A stretch of 64,000 nt of DNA from Pedobacter sp. ISL-64 (GTDB taxonomy: Bacteria > Bacteroidota > Bacteroidia > Sphingobacteriales > Sphingobacteriaceae): the NCBI RefSeq assembly GCF_018613605.1, contig NZ_JAGGPU010000008.1, positions 186,001 to 250,000 of the forward strand. The letters are read 5' to 3'. The position numbers and the translations under genes are program-made. Below the pieces are notes generated by a model that saw nothing but the letters and a program-made list of their open reading frames with translations, made no database searches and was not told the origin of the DNA. Positions 43,363 through 51,481 of this stretch are shown one piece after another. Every line of letters starts with the position of its first letter. Positions within the stretch are counted from its first letter, which is position 1.

Positions 43363-43399
43363 ATAAAAAAACCGTTAACTAAAATTAGTCAACGGTTTA
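43363..43399 (-). terminator. Terminator of the GH92 gene
   Basis: On the minus strand AAACCGTTGACT and AGTTAACGGTTT pair around AATTTT and are followed by TTTTTTATTTT. Confidence 0.8.
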
Positions 43400-43420
43400 A
43401 TTTGTACAGGGACGAGAAAA

Positions 43421-45706
43421 TTATTTCTTAGGTTTTGCACTCATGTAAAAAGTAAGCTTTCCGCCGTTGGTGATATCGGCATGTTTAATTTTATGATCAG
43501 TAATTTCTTTGCCGTTCAATAAAACTTTCTCTACATAAACATTTTTATCGCTTTGCTTAATAGCCTCAACAGTAAATGTTTTACCGTTTTCTAAATTAAT
43601 TACCGCATTATTAACCAATGGACTACCTAATGAATATACATCAGAACCTGGTGATACCGGATAAAAACCTAACGAAGAGAACATATACCAGGCACTCATC
43701 TGTCCACAGTCGTCATTTCCACCCAAACCATCGGCTGTAGGTTTGTACTGCATGTTTAAGATGTGACGGATCTGCGCCTGAGTTTTCCATGGCTGATCGG
43801 TCCAGTTATAAAGGTAAGCGATATGGTGTGCAGGCTCATTACCATGCACATAACCACCAATAATACCTTCGCGGGTAATATCTTCAGTATGCGCAAAAAA
43901 TTCGTCAGGTAAGTGCATGGTAAACAAAGTATCTAAACGGGTTGCAAATTTCTTTTTGCCGCCCATCATTTCAATCAGTGAAGCCGGATCCTGCGGAACA
44001 AAAAAACTGTAGTTCCAGCTATTTCCTTCGATAAAACCTTGTCCTTCGGTATCTTTTGGATCGAATTGCTTTTTAAAAGAACCATCTGCCAATTTAGGGC
44101 GCATGAAACCAGAAGCACTATCGTAGTTGTTTTTCCAGTTGTTAGAACGTTTGATAAATTCGTCGTAAACATCCATACGGTTTAATTTCTTGGCCAGTTG
44201 CGCAATCGACCAGTCATCGTAAGAATATTCTAAGTTATTGGAAACCGAAATGCCCGATTTTTCTGCTGGGATATAACCTTTATCCATATAATAGCCAATT
44301 CCCTCGTAATCGCGGTGTTTTGCTGTTGCAATGCAGGCATCCAATGCTTTGTTCGCATCGCCATTGTAGGTGCCCTTAATAATCGCATCAGAAATTACAG
44401 AAACACTATGGTAACCACTCATGCACCAGTTATCATTGGCATAATGCGACCAAATCGGCAACATGTGCAAACTACTCTGATCGTAATGCGCCATCATCGA
44501 TTTCACCATATCATTACTGCGGCTTGGCTGCATAATATTAAAGAATGGATGTAAGGCCCGGTAAGTATCCCAAAGCGAGAATGTGGTGTAATTGGTAAAG
44601 CCTTCGGCTTTATGTATCCCCTGATCTAAACCTTTATACTCGCCATTAATATCGGTATAGGTTGTTGGATTGATAAAAGCATGATATAAAGCGGTGTAAA
44701 AATTGATTTTATTATCGTTAGAAGTTGTAACCTGTATTTTATTCAGTTCTTTATTCCAGGTAGCCTGTGCCTGAGCCTTCACTTTTTCGAAATCCCAGCC
44801 CGAAATTTCTGCACGCATATTTTGCAGAGCATTTTCCTGGCTAACGGGCGATAAAGCAAATTTAATTTTAATCTTCTCTCCTTCCTGGGTACCGAAGTCG
44901 AAGTACATTTTCAGTTTTTTGCCTGCAATTTCAGGAAAGTTCTGCTCTTGGTTAAACTTGCCCCAAAAGCCTCTATAAGCCTGTTTAGCATCATAGCTTT
45001 TACGTCCGTAGCTTTTAAAAGGTTTAGAAAAGCTCATCGCAAAATATACGGTTCTGGTTCTGGCCCATCCGTTGGTTTGGCGGTAACCGGTAATCAGGGT
45101 ATCGTTCACTACGCGAACGTAAGTCCACACCGTTTTTTCTTCGTAATTATAAATACCAGCCATCAGATCGAGAATAATGTGCGATTGATCCGATTTAGGA
45201 AAAGTATATTGATGCATCCCTACCCTCGTGGTCGAAGTTAATTCGGCGGTAATGTTATCATCATCTAATTTTACTTTGTAATAACCAGCCTCTGCAACTT
45301 CATTGGTATGCGAAAATGCCGAACGGTAACCACTTTTCGGATCTGATGCAGTACCAGGATTCAATTGTAATTTACCTTGTGTAGGCATAATGAGAAAATC
45401 ACCCAGATCGGAGTGACCAGTACCGCTAAAATGGGTATGGCTAAAGCCTGTAATGGTTTTATCTTCATATTTATAACCCGCACAGTATTTATATACATCG
45501 CCATTGTATTTTCCGTTTACTTCGTAAGATAAAGTATCCGTTTCGGGGCTTAGCTGTACCGAACCAAATGGGACTGTTGCGCCAGGATAGGTATGCCCCA
45601 TTTTAGATGTACCAATAATGGGCTTAACATACTGCACCAGATTCTGCTGTGCCGATGTAACCAGGGCCGATAGCAAAAGACAAGGCAGGATAATTTTTTT
45701 AATCAT
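43421..45706 (-). CDS. GH92 family exo-alpha-mannosidase
   Basis: The 761-residue secreted enzyme (signal cleavage near residue 20) has GH92 hallmarks: YVKPIIGTSKMGHTYPGATVPFGSVQLSP, GYKYEDKTITGFSHTHFSGTG, TYRALHPFFNIMQPSR, GNEPAHHIAYLYNWTDQPWKTQ and GNDDCGQMSAWYMFSSLGFYPVSPGS. GH92 enzymes are calcium-dependent inverting alpha-mannosidases, often alpha-1,2. They act on N-glycans or yeast mannan. It is a single gene with its own terminator and no SusCD partner, so it may be an isolated periplasmic glycan-trimming enzyme. Confidence 0.93.
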   Translation of the reverse strand: MIKKIILPCLLLSALVTSAQQNLVQYVKPIIGTSKMGHTYPGATVPFGSVQLSPETDTLSYEVNGKYNGDVYKYCAGYKYEDKTITGFSHTHFSGTGHSDLGDFLIMPTQGKLQLNPGTASDPKSGYRSAFSHTNEVAEAGYYKVKLDDDNITAELTSTTRVGMHQYTFPKSDQSHIILDLMAGIYNYEEKTVWTYVRVVNDTLITGYRQTNGWARTRTVYFAMSFSKPFKSYGRKSYDAKQAYRGFWGKFNQEQNFPEIAGKKLKMYFDFGTQEGEKIKIKFALSPVSQENALQNMRAEISGWDFEKVKAQAQATWNKELNKIQVTTSNDNKINFYTALYHAFINPTTYTDINGEYKGLDQGIHKAEGFTNYTTFSLWDTYRALHPFFNIMQPSRSNDMVKSMMAHYDQSSLHMLPIWSHYANDNWCMSGYHSVSVISDAIIKGTYNGDANKALDACIATAKHRDYEGIGYYMDKGYIPAEKSGISVSNNLEYSYDDWSIAQLAKKLNRMDVYDEFIKRSNNWKNNYDSASGFMRPKLADGSFKKQFDPKDTEGQGFIEGNSWNYSFFVPQDPASLIEMMGGKKKFATRLDTLFTMHLPDEFFAHTEDITREGIIGGYVHGNEPAHHIAYLYNWTDQPWKTQAQIRHILNMQYKPTADGLGGNDDCGQMSAWYMFSSLGFYPVSPGSDVYSLGSPLVNNAVINLENGKTFTVEAIKQSDKNVYVEKVLLNGKEITDHKIKHADITNGGKLTFYMSAKPKK

Positions 45707-45848
45707 ATCTTTTTAAAATTTAGCTTGTTTTATTGAAAATTCTAAGGTATTAATTTATCTTCAAATATGTATAAAACATATCACTAAAACGTTTAAGTAA
45801 AACAAAAAATACATTTTATAAGCTTGAAGATACAACTTATTGTGATTC

Positions 45849-45881
45849 AAACCTCGCAGGTTTTAAAAACCTGCGAGGTTT
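45849..45881. repeat. Long perfect palindrome in the GH92-mnmA gap
   Basis: AAACCTCGCAGGTTTT is followed directly by AAAAACCTGCGAGGTTT, a full hairpin of about 16 bp. Flanking gene orientation is divergent, so it is not placed to terminate either gene. It is likely a dispersed palindromic unit. Confidence 0.8.
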
Positions 45882-45920
45882 ATGCGTGTTCTTTTTTATT
45901 GTCAAAGACCACAGACTTTA

Positions 45921-46003
45921 TGATCTAAACCTGATAGAACGGAAAGCCCGGAGGTGAGGTACGAGCCGAGGACTTGAAGGGATAGCAGGACTGCTGATAG
46001 CCA
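45921..46003 (+). ncRNA. Structured repeat resembling Flavo-1-type elements, copy 2
   Basis: The segment has CTAAACCTGATAGAACGG, a variable GC-rich middle (AGCCCGG...GAGCCGAGG) and AGGGATAGCAGGACTGCTG. It shares block order with 3109-3190 (CTAAACCCGAT..., AGCGGGATTGCTG). The remainder of the 460-base gap holds the palindrome at 45849 and otherwise AT-rich sequence. Membership in the Flavo-1 RNA group is inference from memory of its conserved GGATAGCAGG block. Confidence 0.45.
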
Positions 46004-46143
46004 CTAACACCGGACCAGCCATTTTCAAAATATTAATGACACCTGAGTCACTTTAGCCCATCTAAGTAATAAGCAGAAGCAATTTAACAACCGCTTTTTA
46101 CAAGTAACTGACTTGCTTTAAATAATTTCAGCTAAATAAACCT

Positions 46144-46151
46144 TATTTTTG
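46144..46151 (+). promoter_or_regulatory. Putative -7 box of mnmA
   Basis: TATTTTTG matches TAnnTTTG and ends 17 bases before the mnmA ATG. No good -33 box is visible. Confidence 0.3.
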
Positions 46152-46168
46152 CATCCAATATTTTTAAG

Positions 46169-47260
46169 ATGAGTAAACACGGTAGAATTCTGGTTGCCAT
46201 GAGTGGCGGGGTTGATAGTTCGGTAGCGGCTGTAATGTTGCATGAGCAGGGTTATGAAGTTATTGGATTAACCATGAAGACCTGGGATTATGCTACTTCT
46301 GGTGGTAGCAGTAAAGAAACCGGCTGTTGCTCATTAGATAGTATCAACGATGCCCGTACACTTGCCGTAAACTATGGCTTTCCCCACTATATCCTTGATA
46401 TCAGGGATGAATTTGGCGATTATGTAATCGATAATTTTGTTGATGAATACCTTGCGGGACGAACTCCAAATCCATGTGTGCTATGCAATACGCATATTAA
46501 ATGGGAAGCACTTTTAAAACGTGCCAATAAACTCGATTGCGAATTTATCGCGACAGGGCATTATGCCAATATCCGCCAGCAAGACAGCGGCCGTTATGTA
46601 ATTTCAAAAGGAAAAGACGAAAACAAGGATCAATCTTATGTACTGTGGGGCGTTTCGCAAGAAAATCTTTCGCGTACTAAATTCCCTTTGGGCAGTTTTG
46701 CGAAATCTGAAATCAGACAAATGGCTTTAGATATGGGACAGGAAGAACTGGCAAAAAAATCGGAGAGTTACGAAATCTGTTTTGTTCCGGATAACGATTA
46801 CAGGGCTTTCCTAAAACATAAAGTAGAAGATTTAGAAGACAGAGTAGCTGGCGGAAATTTCATTTTAGGTAATGGAATGGTTGTTGGGCAACATAAAGGT
46901 TATCCTTTTTACACCATTGGCCAACGTAAAGGTTTAGGCGTTGCCTTTGGCGAGCCCATGTTTGTAACGCAGATCCTCCCAGAAAGCAATACTGTAGTTT
47001 TGGGTAAAGCTGATGAGCTTGAACGCCGCGAAGCCATGGTACGCAACATTAACCTGATAAAATATGCAAGCATTGAAGAACCAATGAATGATGTGATTAC
47101 CAAAATCCGCTACAAAGATGCGGGTATGTTAAGTACAATTGTTCAGGAAAAAGATAAAATGCGTGTGGTGTTCGATCATAATGTTTCAGCAATTGCACCA
47201 GGACAATCGGCGGTATTTTACGAAGGAAATGATTTATTGGGCGGAGGATTTTTAGTTTAA
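46169..47260 (+). CDS. mnmA: tRNA-specific 2-thiouridylase MnmA
   Basis: MnmA thiolates U34 of Lys, Glu and Gln tRNAs. The 363-residue protein has the PP-loop AMSGGVDSSVA (10-20), the catalytic Cys103 in PNPCVLCN, and the second catalytic Cys204 in YEICFVPD. YTIGQRKGLGVAFGEPMFV and a C-terminal AIAPGQSAVFYEGNDLLGGG are also canonical. Length fits. It is a single gene followed by a dispersed repeat and a strong terminator. Confidence 0.96.
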   Translation: MSKHGRILVAMSGGVDSSVAAVMLHEQGYEVIGLTMKTWDYATSGGSSKETGCCSLDSINDARTLAVNYGFPHYILDIRDEFGDYVIDNFVDEYLAGRTPNPCVLCNTHIKWEALLKRANKLDCEFIATGHYANIRQQDSGRYVISKGKDENKDQSYVLWGVSQENLSRTKFPLGSFAKSEIRQMALDMGQEELAKKSESYEICFVPDNDYRAFLKHKVEDLEDRVAGGNFILGNGMVVGQHKGYPFYTIGQRKGLGVAFGEPMFVTQILPESNTVVLGKADELERREAMVRNINLIKYASIEEPMNDVITKIRYKDAGMLSTIVQEKDKMRVVFDHNVSAIAPGQSAVFYEGNDLLGGGFLV

Positions 47261-47289
47261 TAGACTCCTATCCGTTATATACGAGCGAG

Positions 47290-47355
47290 CGTCATGCTGA
47301 ATTTATTTCAGGGTCTTACTAGCGAAATAGACCCTGAAATAAATTCAGGGTGACG
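47290..47355. repeat. Dispersed palindromic repeat, copy F
   Basis: The unit runs from CGTCATGCTGAATTTATTTC to TGAAATAAATTCAGGGTGACG. The arms are near-perfect reverse complements. It is the same class as copies A and B. Confidence 0.85.
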
Positions 47356-47366
47356 ACCACAAAAAC

Positions 47367-47401
47367 AAAAAACGAGATGCTATTTAGCATCTCGTTTTTT
47401 G
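47367..47401. terminator. Bidirectional terminator between mnmA and the next gene
   Basis: AAAAACGAGATGCT-ATTT-AGCATCTCGTTTTTT is a 14-bp perfect stem flanked by A and T runs, suited to both converging genes. Confidence 0.85.
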
Positions 47402-47447
47402 TTTAATCGTATTTTACAAATCCTTTAATAAACTGAGGATTGATCAA

Positions 47448-47762
47448 TTATTCATTTCCCTTAAAAACATTAATAGAGGCTGTTTTCCAGTGGATGTAAC
47501 CTAAATTACCGCAGGTTTGGGCTACAAAGTTTTCTACATCTTCAGGCACATCGTTAACAACTCGCCATCTTATTTTATATTTGGGATTATAACTTATATA
47601 TACCACTAAATCATCACTACGTTGCCCAATGGCATGTAAATGCTGCAAATGAATGTCCTGCAGATCTGCAGCAGCAATCCTCAGTCTTTCATTCATGATT
47701 TTACCTAATGAAAGATCTGGTCTAAAATCTGTTTCGAATATGGCTAAAACGGTAACGGTCAT
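47448..47762 (-). CDS. Hypothetical protein
   Basis: Starting at 47762 (MTVTVLAIFETDFRP) gives 104 residues; the longer frame adds a hydrophobic leader of nine residues that may be spurious. It is soluble and mixed alpha/beta in appearance. I recognise no family. The segment AQTCGNLGYIHWKTASINVFKG at the end is not a known motif to me. It converges on mnmA across a shared terminator. Orientation and spacing support a real gene, but it could still be a chance ORF. Confidence 0.45.
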   Translation of the reverse strand: MTVTVLAIFETDFRPDLSLGKIMNERLRIAAADLQDIHLQHLHAIGQRSDDLVVYISYNPKYKIRWRVVNDVPEDVENFVAQTCGNLGYIHWKTASINVFKGNE

Positions 47763-47884
47763 ATAAAAAATAAATATATCAGCAAACAAACCAAGCTAGA
47801 AGCTTTTTATTTAAAATCATCAATTAAATACAAGGAATTATCTTTATAATATGCCTTGTACCCTGCTTCTCCAAGAGCAAATCT

Positions 47885-47903
47885 ATACTAAAAAAATTAG
47901 TAT
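47885..47903. promoter_or_regulatory. Palindrome upstream of the response regulator gene
   Basis: ATACTAA-AAAAA-TTAGTAT is a 7-bp-arm inverted repeat about 155 bases before the receiver-protein ATG. A TATTTTTG -7-like box follows at 47911-47918. It could be an operator. Confidence 0.4.
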
Positions 47904-48056
47904 CAAAATTTATTTTTGTATTTTTTTTAGTCAACGCAAAAATTATAGAAACGCATGACATGTGCCACTAATAAGGTTAATAACTGTAACATTGTGTATA
48001 ACTATCTTAAACATCTGATAGCTAGGTTAGTTATCTATATAACAAAAGTAGAGCTT

Positions 48057-48419
48057 ATGAAAAAGTGCATCTATGTAGTTGAAGACAATCCGAATATTAG
48101 AGAAATCATCGAATTTCTATTAATTGAGGAACAATACGAGGTGAAGACCTGTCCAAACACCAATGATTTTTGGTTTCAGATGAGTAAACACCGTCCGGAT
48201 ATGGTGATTTTAGATATCATGTTACCTGATGGAAATGGGCTGGATATCTGCAACATGCTAAAGCGAAATATTAAAACACATGATATTCCGGTAATGATGA
48301 TGTCGGCCAATAACCACTTGAACGCCGTTAAAGCTAAATGTGATGCAGAAGATTTCATCAACAAACCATTCGATCTAAACGACTTTGCTAGTAGGGTAGA
48401 AAAGTATTTAGCGGCTTAG
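48057..48419 (+). CDS. Single-domain response regulator (receiver only)
   Basis: Starting at 48057 (MKKCIYVVEDNPN) gives a 120-residue CheY-like receiver; the longer frame upstream is Cys/Asn-rich and not conserved-looking. Acidic pocket Glu9/Asp10, phospho-acceptor Asp53 (VILDIMLPDGNG), Ser83 and Lys103 (NKPFD) are all present. There is no output domain and no histidine kinase gene next to it, so it is an orphan signalling protein acting through a partner. Confidence 0.9.
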   Translation: MKKCIYVVEDNPNIREIIEFLLIEEQYEVKTCPNTNDFWFQMSKHRPDMVILDIMLPDGNGLDICNMLKRNIKTHDIPVMMMSANNHLNAVKAKCDAEDFINKPFDLNDFASRVEKYLAA

Positions 48420-48600
48420 TTCAGTCGGGAGTTAATAGTCCTCAATCTTTAGTCGATTGAAACCTTCAATGGGTGACCATTAAGAACATTAAGTCTTAAA
48501 ATATCGCTAAAGTTTAGTCCAGAGTTGGTAGTTACCAGTCAGAGTAGATTAGGCACTATTAAGGACTAATGAACAAATGACTAGTGAACAAATGAACTAA
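48420..48600. other. Degenerate low-complexity gap
   Basis: The gap after the receiver gene contains imperfect near-repeats such as AATGAACAAATGA and AGTGAACAAATGA, and CATTAAG strings. It has no ORF of note. A similar TGACCATTAAGA string occurs near 57935. It looks like decaying repeat DNA. Confidence 0.4.
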
Positions 48601-48640
48601 AAAATCTACTGCAGTAAATCTGTTTACCGCAGTAGATTTT
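48601..48640. terminator. Terminator after azoR (bidirectional)
   Basis: AAAATCTACTGCAGTAAA and TTTACCGCAGTAGATTTT pair around TCTG, with A and T runs on both sides. The last bases touch the azoR stop codon. Confidence 0.85.
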
Positions 48641-48642
48641 TT

Positions 48643-49239
48643 TTAAATCGATATGCTTTCGATAGCTTTATCCAGTGCTACATCTTTCAGATTTGGCATA
48701 CTTAATCCTTCTGCCCTGATTGCCGTAACATCTACCATACCCATAAAACCCAATACCGATCTAAGATATGATTCAGTAAAATCGTAAGCTTTCATGGGGC
48801 CTTCCGAATATACACCGCCAGATGAAATGGCTAAATACAGCTTCTTGTTTTTCACTAAACCTTCAGGACCATTTTCAGAATAACTAAAAGTTTGGCCTGC
48901 ACGTGCAATGTGATCAATCCATGCTTTTAAAGTAGATGGGATACCGAAATTGTATAAAGGTGCACCAATTACGATCACATCAGCATTTTTAAGTTCGGCA
49001 ATAGCCTCGTTAGAATGTTTGATCGCTTCGGCAAATTCAGCTGTGTGATTTTCAAGCGGAGTAAAAAAAGAATTAATGTGTACTTCTTCCAGATGTGGGA
49101 ATGGGGTGTTCGTCAAATCATGTGTAATTAATGTACTATCAGGATTTGCAGCCTGTAATTTTTCAACAATCGCATTTCCCAATTTAATACTGAATGATGC
49201 TTCACCTCTCGGGCTTGATATAAGATGTAATATTTTCAT
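48643..49239 (-). CDS. azoR: FMN-dependent NADH-azoreductase
   Basis: Starting at 49239 (MKILHLISSPRGEASFS) gives 198 residues with the AzoR flavodoxin-like motifs: SPRG near the FMN phosphate, VIGAPLYNFGIPSTLKAWIDHIARAGQTF and AISSGGVYSEG. Length fits the AzoR family (about 200). It reduces azo compounds and quinones with NADH and likely protects against quinone stress. It is monocistronic, with palindromes at its promoter and a clear terminator. Confidence 0.93.
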   Translation of the reverse strand: MKILHLISSPRGEASFSIKLGNAIVEKLQAANPDSTLITHDLTNTPFPHLEEVHINSFFTPLENHTAEFAEAIKHSNEAIAELKNADVIVIGAPLYNFGIPSTLKAWIDHIARAGQTFSYSENGPEGLVKNKKLYLAISSGGVYSEGPMKAYDFTESYLRSVLGFMGMVDVTAIRAEGLSMPNLKDVALDKAIESISI

Positions 49240-49262
49240 TTTTTTTGCCTTTTTATGTCTGG

Positions 49263-49270
49263 CAAAATTA
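49263..49270 (-). promoter_or_regulatory. Putative -7 box of azoR
   Basis: TAATTTTG on the minus strand matches TAnnTTTG, 24 bases before the azoR ATG. It directly abuts the palindrome at 49273-49285. Confidence 0.4.
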
Positions 49271-49272
49271 TA

Positions 49273-49285
49273 GATACGAAGTATC
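49273..49285. promoter_or_regulatory. Putative operator at the azoR promoter
   Basis: GATAC-GAA-GTATC is a perfect 5-bp-arm palindrome two bases upstream of the -7-like box of azoR. Its position would let a bound repressor block transcription. An HxlR/MarR-type quinone sensor is a plausible but unproven partner. Confidence 0.5.
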
Positions 49286-49296
49286 AAAAAGCTACT

Positions 49297-49332
49297 ACTA
49301 TACCAGAGGATAGTGCTATCCTTTGGTATAGT
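49297..49332. repeat. 36-base near-perfect palindrome upstream of azoR
   Basis: ACTATACCAGAGGATAG-TG-CTATCCTTTGGTATAGT has 17-bp arms with a single mismatch. It lies about 58 bases before azoR, upstream of the smaller palindrome. It could be a second operator or a dispersed repeat. Confidence 0.6.
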
Positions 49333-49381
49333 TGCTATTCTTTCTTAATTAAAAAGGCAGTTACAATGATTTATTGAAATT

Positions 49382-49465
49382 CGTCATTCCCAACTTGATT
49401 GGGAATCTTAACGCATTAAGATGTGATTTATTTGCATTAGGATTCCCGCATGCGCGAGAATGACG
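49382..49465. repeat. Dispersed palindromic repeat, copy G
   Basis: It starts CGTCATTCCCAACTTGATTG and ends GCGAGAATGACG. Inner arms CTTAACGCATTAAG and GGGAATC/GGATTCCC-like stretches pair. It shares its left end with the partial copy D at 32209. It lies between azoR and the GH97 gene. Confidence 0.8.
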
Positions 49466-49482
49466 ATTCATTTGGAATTACA

Positions 49483-51432
49483 TTACTTAACCTGCTCAAT
49501 TACAGCAACAAAGCCACCGTCTTTTACCATATTGATATCGATCGTTTCTCCTGCTTTAATTGGTTTTACGATGCGTTTAAAATCCATTGCCTGAAAATCG
49601 GCATTGATGCCATCTTTGATCAGGGTGATCTGGTAGTTTGTGTTTGCTTTCAAGAAACTGGCTTCAACTTTCAGATCATGTTTTTGATCGTTGCCCATAG
49701 CGCCAATAAACCATTTTTTGCCTTTGCGTTTGGCCGTAACGATATATTCGCCAACACTTGCATCCAGGATTTTAGTTTCATCCCAGGTTACGGGAACGCT
49801 GGTAATAAACGAAGTGGTTTCGGGCTCTCTTAAATAGTTAAAAGGATTATCGGCCAGCATTTGAAAACCACTTTCAAAAACAATATACATGGCCAGCTGA
49901 TGCGCCCTGGTACCAATGCTCATGGTATTTACCCAGCTAGGTTTATAATCCTCTTTATGTGCCGAACGCATGGCCCCGGGCGTGTAATCCATCGGCCCCA
50001 CTGCATTACGTAAAAATGGAAGGAATAAGTTGTTGTTTGGCGTGGCCAAACCGCCTCCAATATTTTGTTCCATACCTATAACGCCTTCATAAGAGAGCAC
50101 ATTGGGATAAGCTACTTCCAAACCAGCTGGTTTAAATGCACCATGAAAATCGACCAATATGTGGTGTTTGGCGGCTTCTTTGGCTACACGGGTATAATAG
50201 TTCACCATCCATTGATCGCTCCTATCCATGAAATCGATTTTAACCCCTGCAATGCCCCATTTCTCCAGCGTTTCGAAAATATTGAAGTTATTTTCTACCG
50301 CCAGCCAGGTAAACCAAAGTACAATTTTTACATTTTTCTGTTTGCCATAAGCAATTAACTCTTGCAGGTTTATGGTTGGATTAGGCTCAAAAGGATTAAG
50401 CGTTGTTTTCGCCCATCCTTCATCCATAATGATGTATGGAATACCAAATTTCGAAGCAAAATCGATATAATATTTATAGGTATCCTGGTTATAACCCGAT
50501 TTAAAATCCACGCCATATACATAGGCATTATGCCACCACTCCCAGGTTACCTGGCCAGGTTTTATCCATTTGGTATCTTGTAACTGGTTAGGTGTACTTA
50601 ACTTATAAACCATTTCGTTAGCAGCCAATTGTGTATCCTTATCGGTAATGACCAAAAAACGCCATGGAAACGATCTTTTACCAGCTGTTTTTGCAATATA
50701 ATCGGCTTCTTTTAAAATTTTCTGACTTCTGTCTCCATCTTCTCCAAAAGCCAATGGCACCTTTGGAAAAATAGCATCAACAGTTTTATCATCTGTTGCT
50801 TTTACAAACAAACAAGGGTAATCGTATAGATCTGCTTCTGATAAAAGTGTTTTATATTTTCCTGTGTTGAACAATATTGGCAATACACTCATCTTCTCTT
50901 TATTCACTTTTCCCAGCTCGTTTTGGCGGTATAAAATCTCATACGAAGTTTTAAAACCGCCTGTTTCTAAATAAGCCGCTTTAACCGGATTATTAAAATT
51001 AAGGTGTACATCTTCGCTATTTATAATGATCGAGTCTTTTTTATTGGTAATAAATCGGTAAGCTATCCCATCGTTATAAGCTCGAAATTCTACACTAAAA
51101 TCGCCTTTAAAATCTAACCTTAACAAGTTATAATGATTAATCACTGTGGCATTTTTAAGCGGTACAACAGGATTTGAACTGGTGTTTATAGATGAAAATG
51201 TTTTTTTGATCAATTTTGCATGCTCACCAAGCTTTGCCTGAGCCAAATTTAACTGTAAATAGGAATCGGCTAATAAAGGATCACCATTGAATGTAACAGC
51301 GTAGCCAATTTTTTCTTTAATGGCTACCGATATTTTGATCCGCTTATCTGGAGATAGGATCTCTATAGGGGCGCTAAAGAGTTTTATTGTAAAAACCAGC
51401 ATTAAGGCGGCAAATGACAGATATTTTTTCAT
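49483..51432 (-). CDS. GH97 family glycoside hydrolase, probable retaining alpha-galactosidase
   Basis: The 649-residue secreted enzyme (signal near 1-20) has the GH97 layout: N-terminal beta-sandwich to about 280, TIM barrel with TWEWWHNAYVYG and IIMDEGWAKT, then C-terminal beta domain. The barrel motif GVKIDFMDRSDQ places Asp400 as the nucleophile. In GH97, Asp here marks the retaining subgroup, known for alpha-galactosidase (BtGH97b type), while the inverting SusB-type glucosidases use Glu bases. The substrate is therefore probably alpha-galactosides. It is 49 bases after the FAD-dependent oxidoreductase gene, so the two may form an operon. Confidence 0.88.
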   Translation of the reverse strand: MKKYLSFAALMLVFTIKLFSAPIEILSPDKRIKISVAIKEKIGYAVTFNGDPLLADSYLQLNLAQAKLGEHAKLIKKTFSSINTSSNPVVPLKNATVINHYNLLRLDFKGDFSVEFRAYNDGIAYRFITNKKDSIIINSEDVHLNFNNPVKAAYLETGGFKTSYEILYRQNELGKVNKEKMSVLPILFNTGKYKTLLSEADLYDYPCLFVKATDDKTVDAIFPKVPLAFGEDGDRSQKILKEADYIAKTAGKRSFPWRFLVITDKDTQLAANEMVYKLSTPNQLQDTKWIKPGQVTWEWWHNAYVYGVDFKSGYNQDTYKYYIDFASKFGIPYIIMDEGWAKTTLNPFEPNPTINLQELIAYGKQKNVKIVLWFTWLAVENNFNIFETLEKWGIAGVKIDFMDRSDQWMVNYYTRVAKEAAKHHILVDFHGAFKPAGLEVAYPNVLSYEGVIGMEQNIGGGLATPNNNLFLPFLRNAVGPMDYTPGAMRSAHKEDYKPSWVNTMSIGTRAHQLAMYIVFESGFQMLADNPFNYLREPETTSFITSVPVTWDETKILDASVGEYIVTAKRKGKKWFIGAMGNDQKHDLKVEASFLKANTNYQITLIKDGINADFQAMDFKRIVKPIKAGETIDINMVKDGGFVAVIEQVK

Positions 51433-51481
51433 TTTAAAGTTTGTTTGTTTAATAAAAATTTTTGGTTATTGCATTTTAAGG

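Noticed and set aside
45707-46168. Possible tRNA or small gene in the GH92-mnmA gap
   Set aside because: No cloverleaf or T-loop motif; the structure there is better explained by a palindrome and the Flavo-1-like repeat.
49450-49833. 127-codon plus-strand frame near GH97
   Set aside because: Antisense to the GH97 3' region and begins inside a dispersed repeat.
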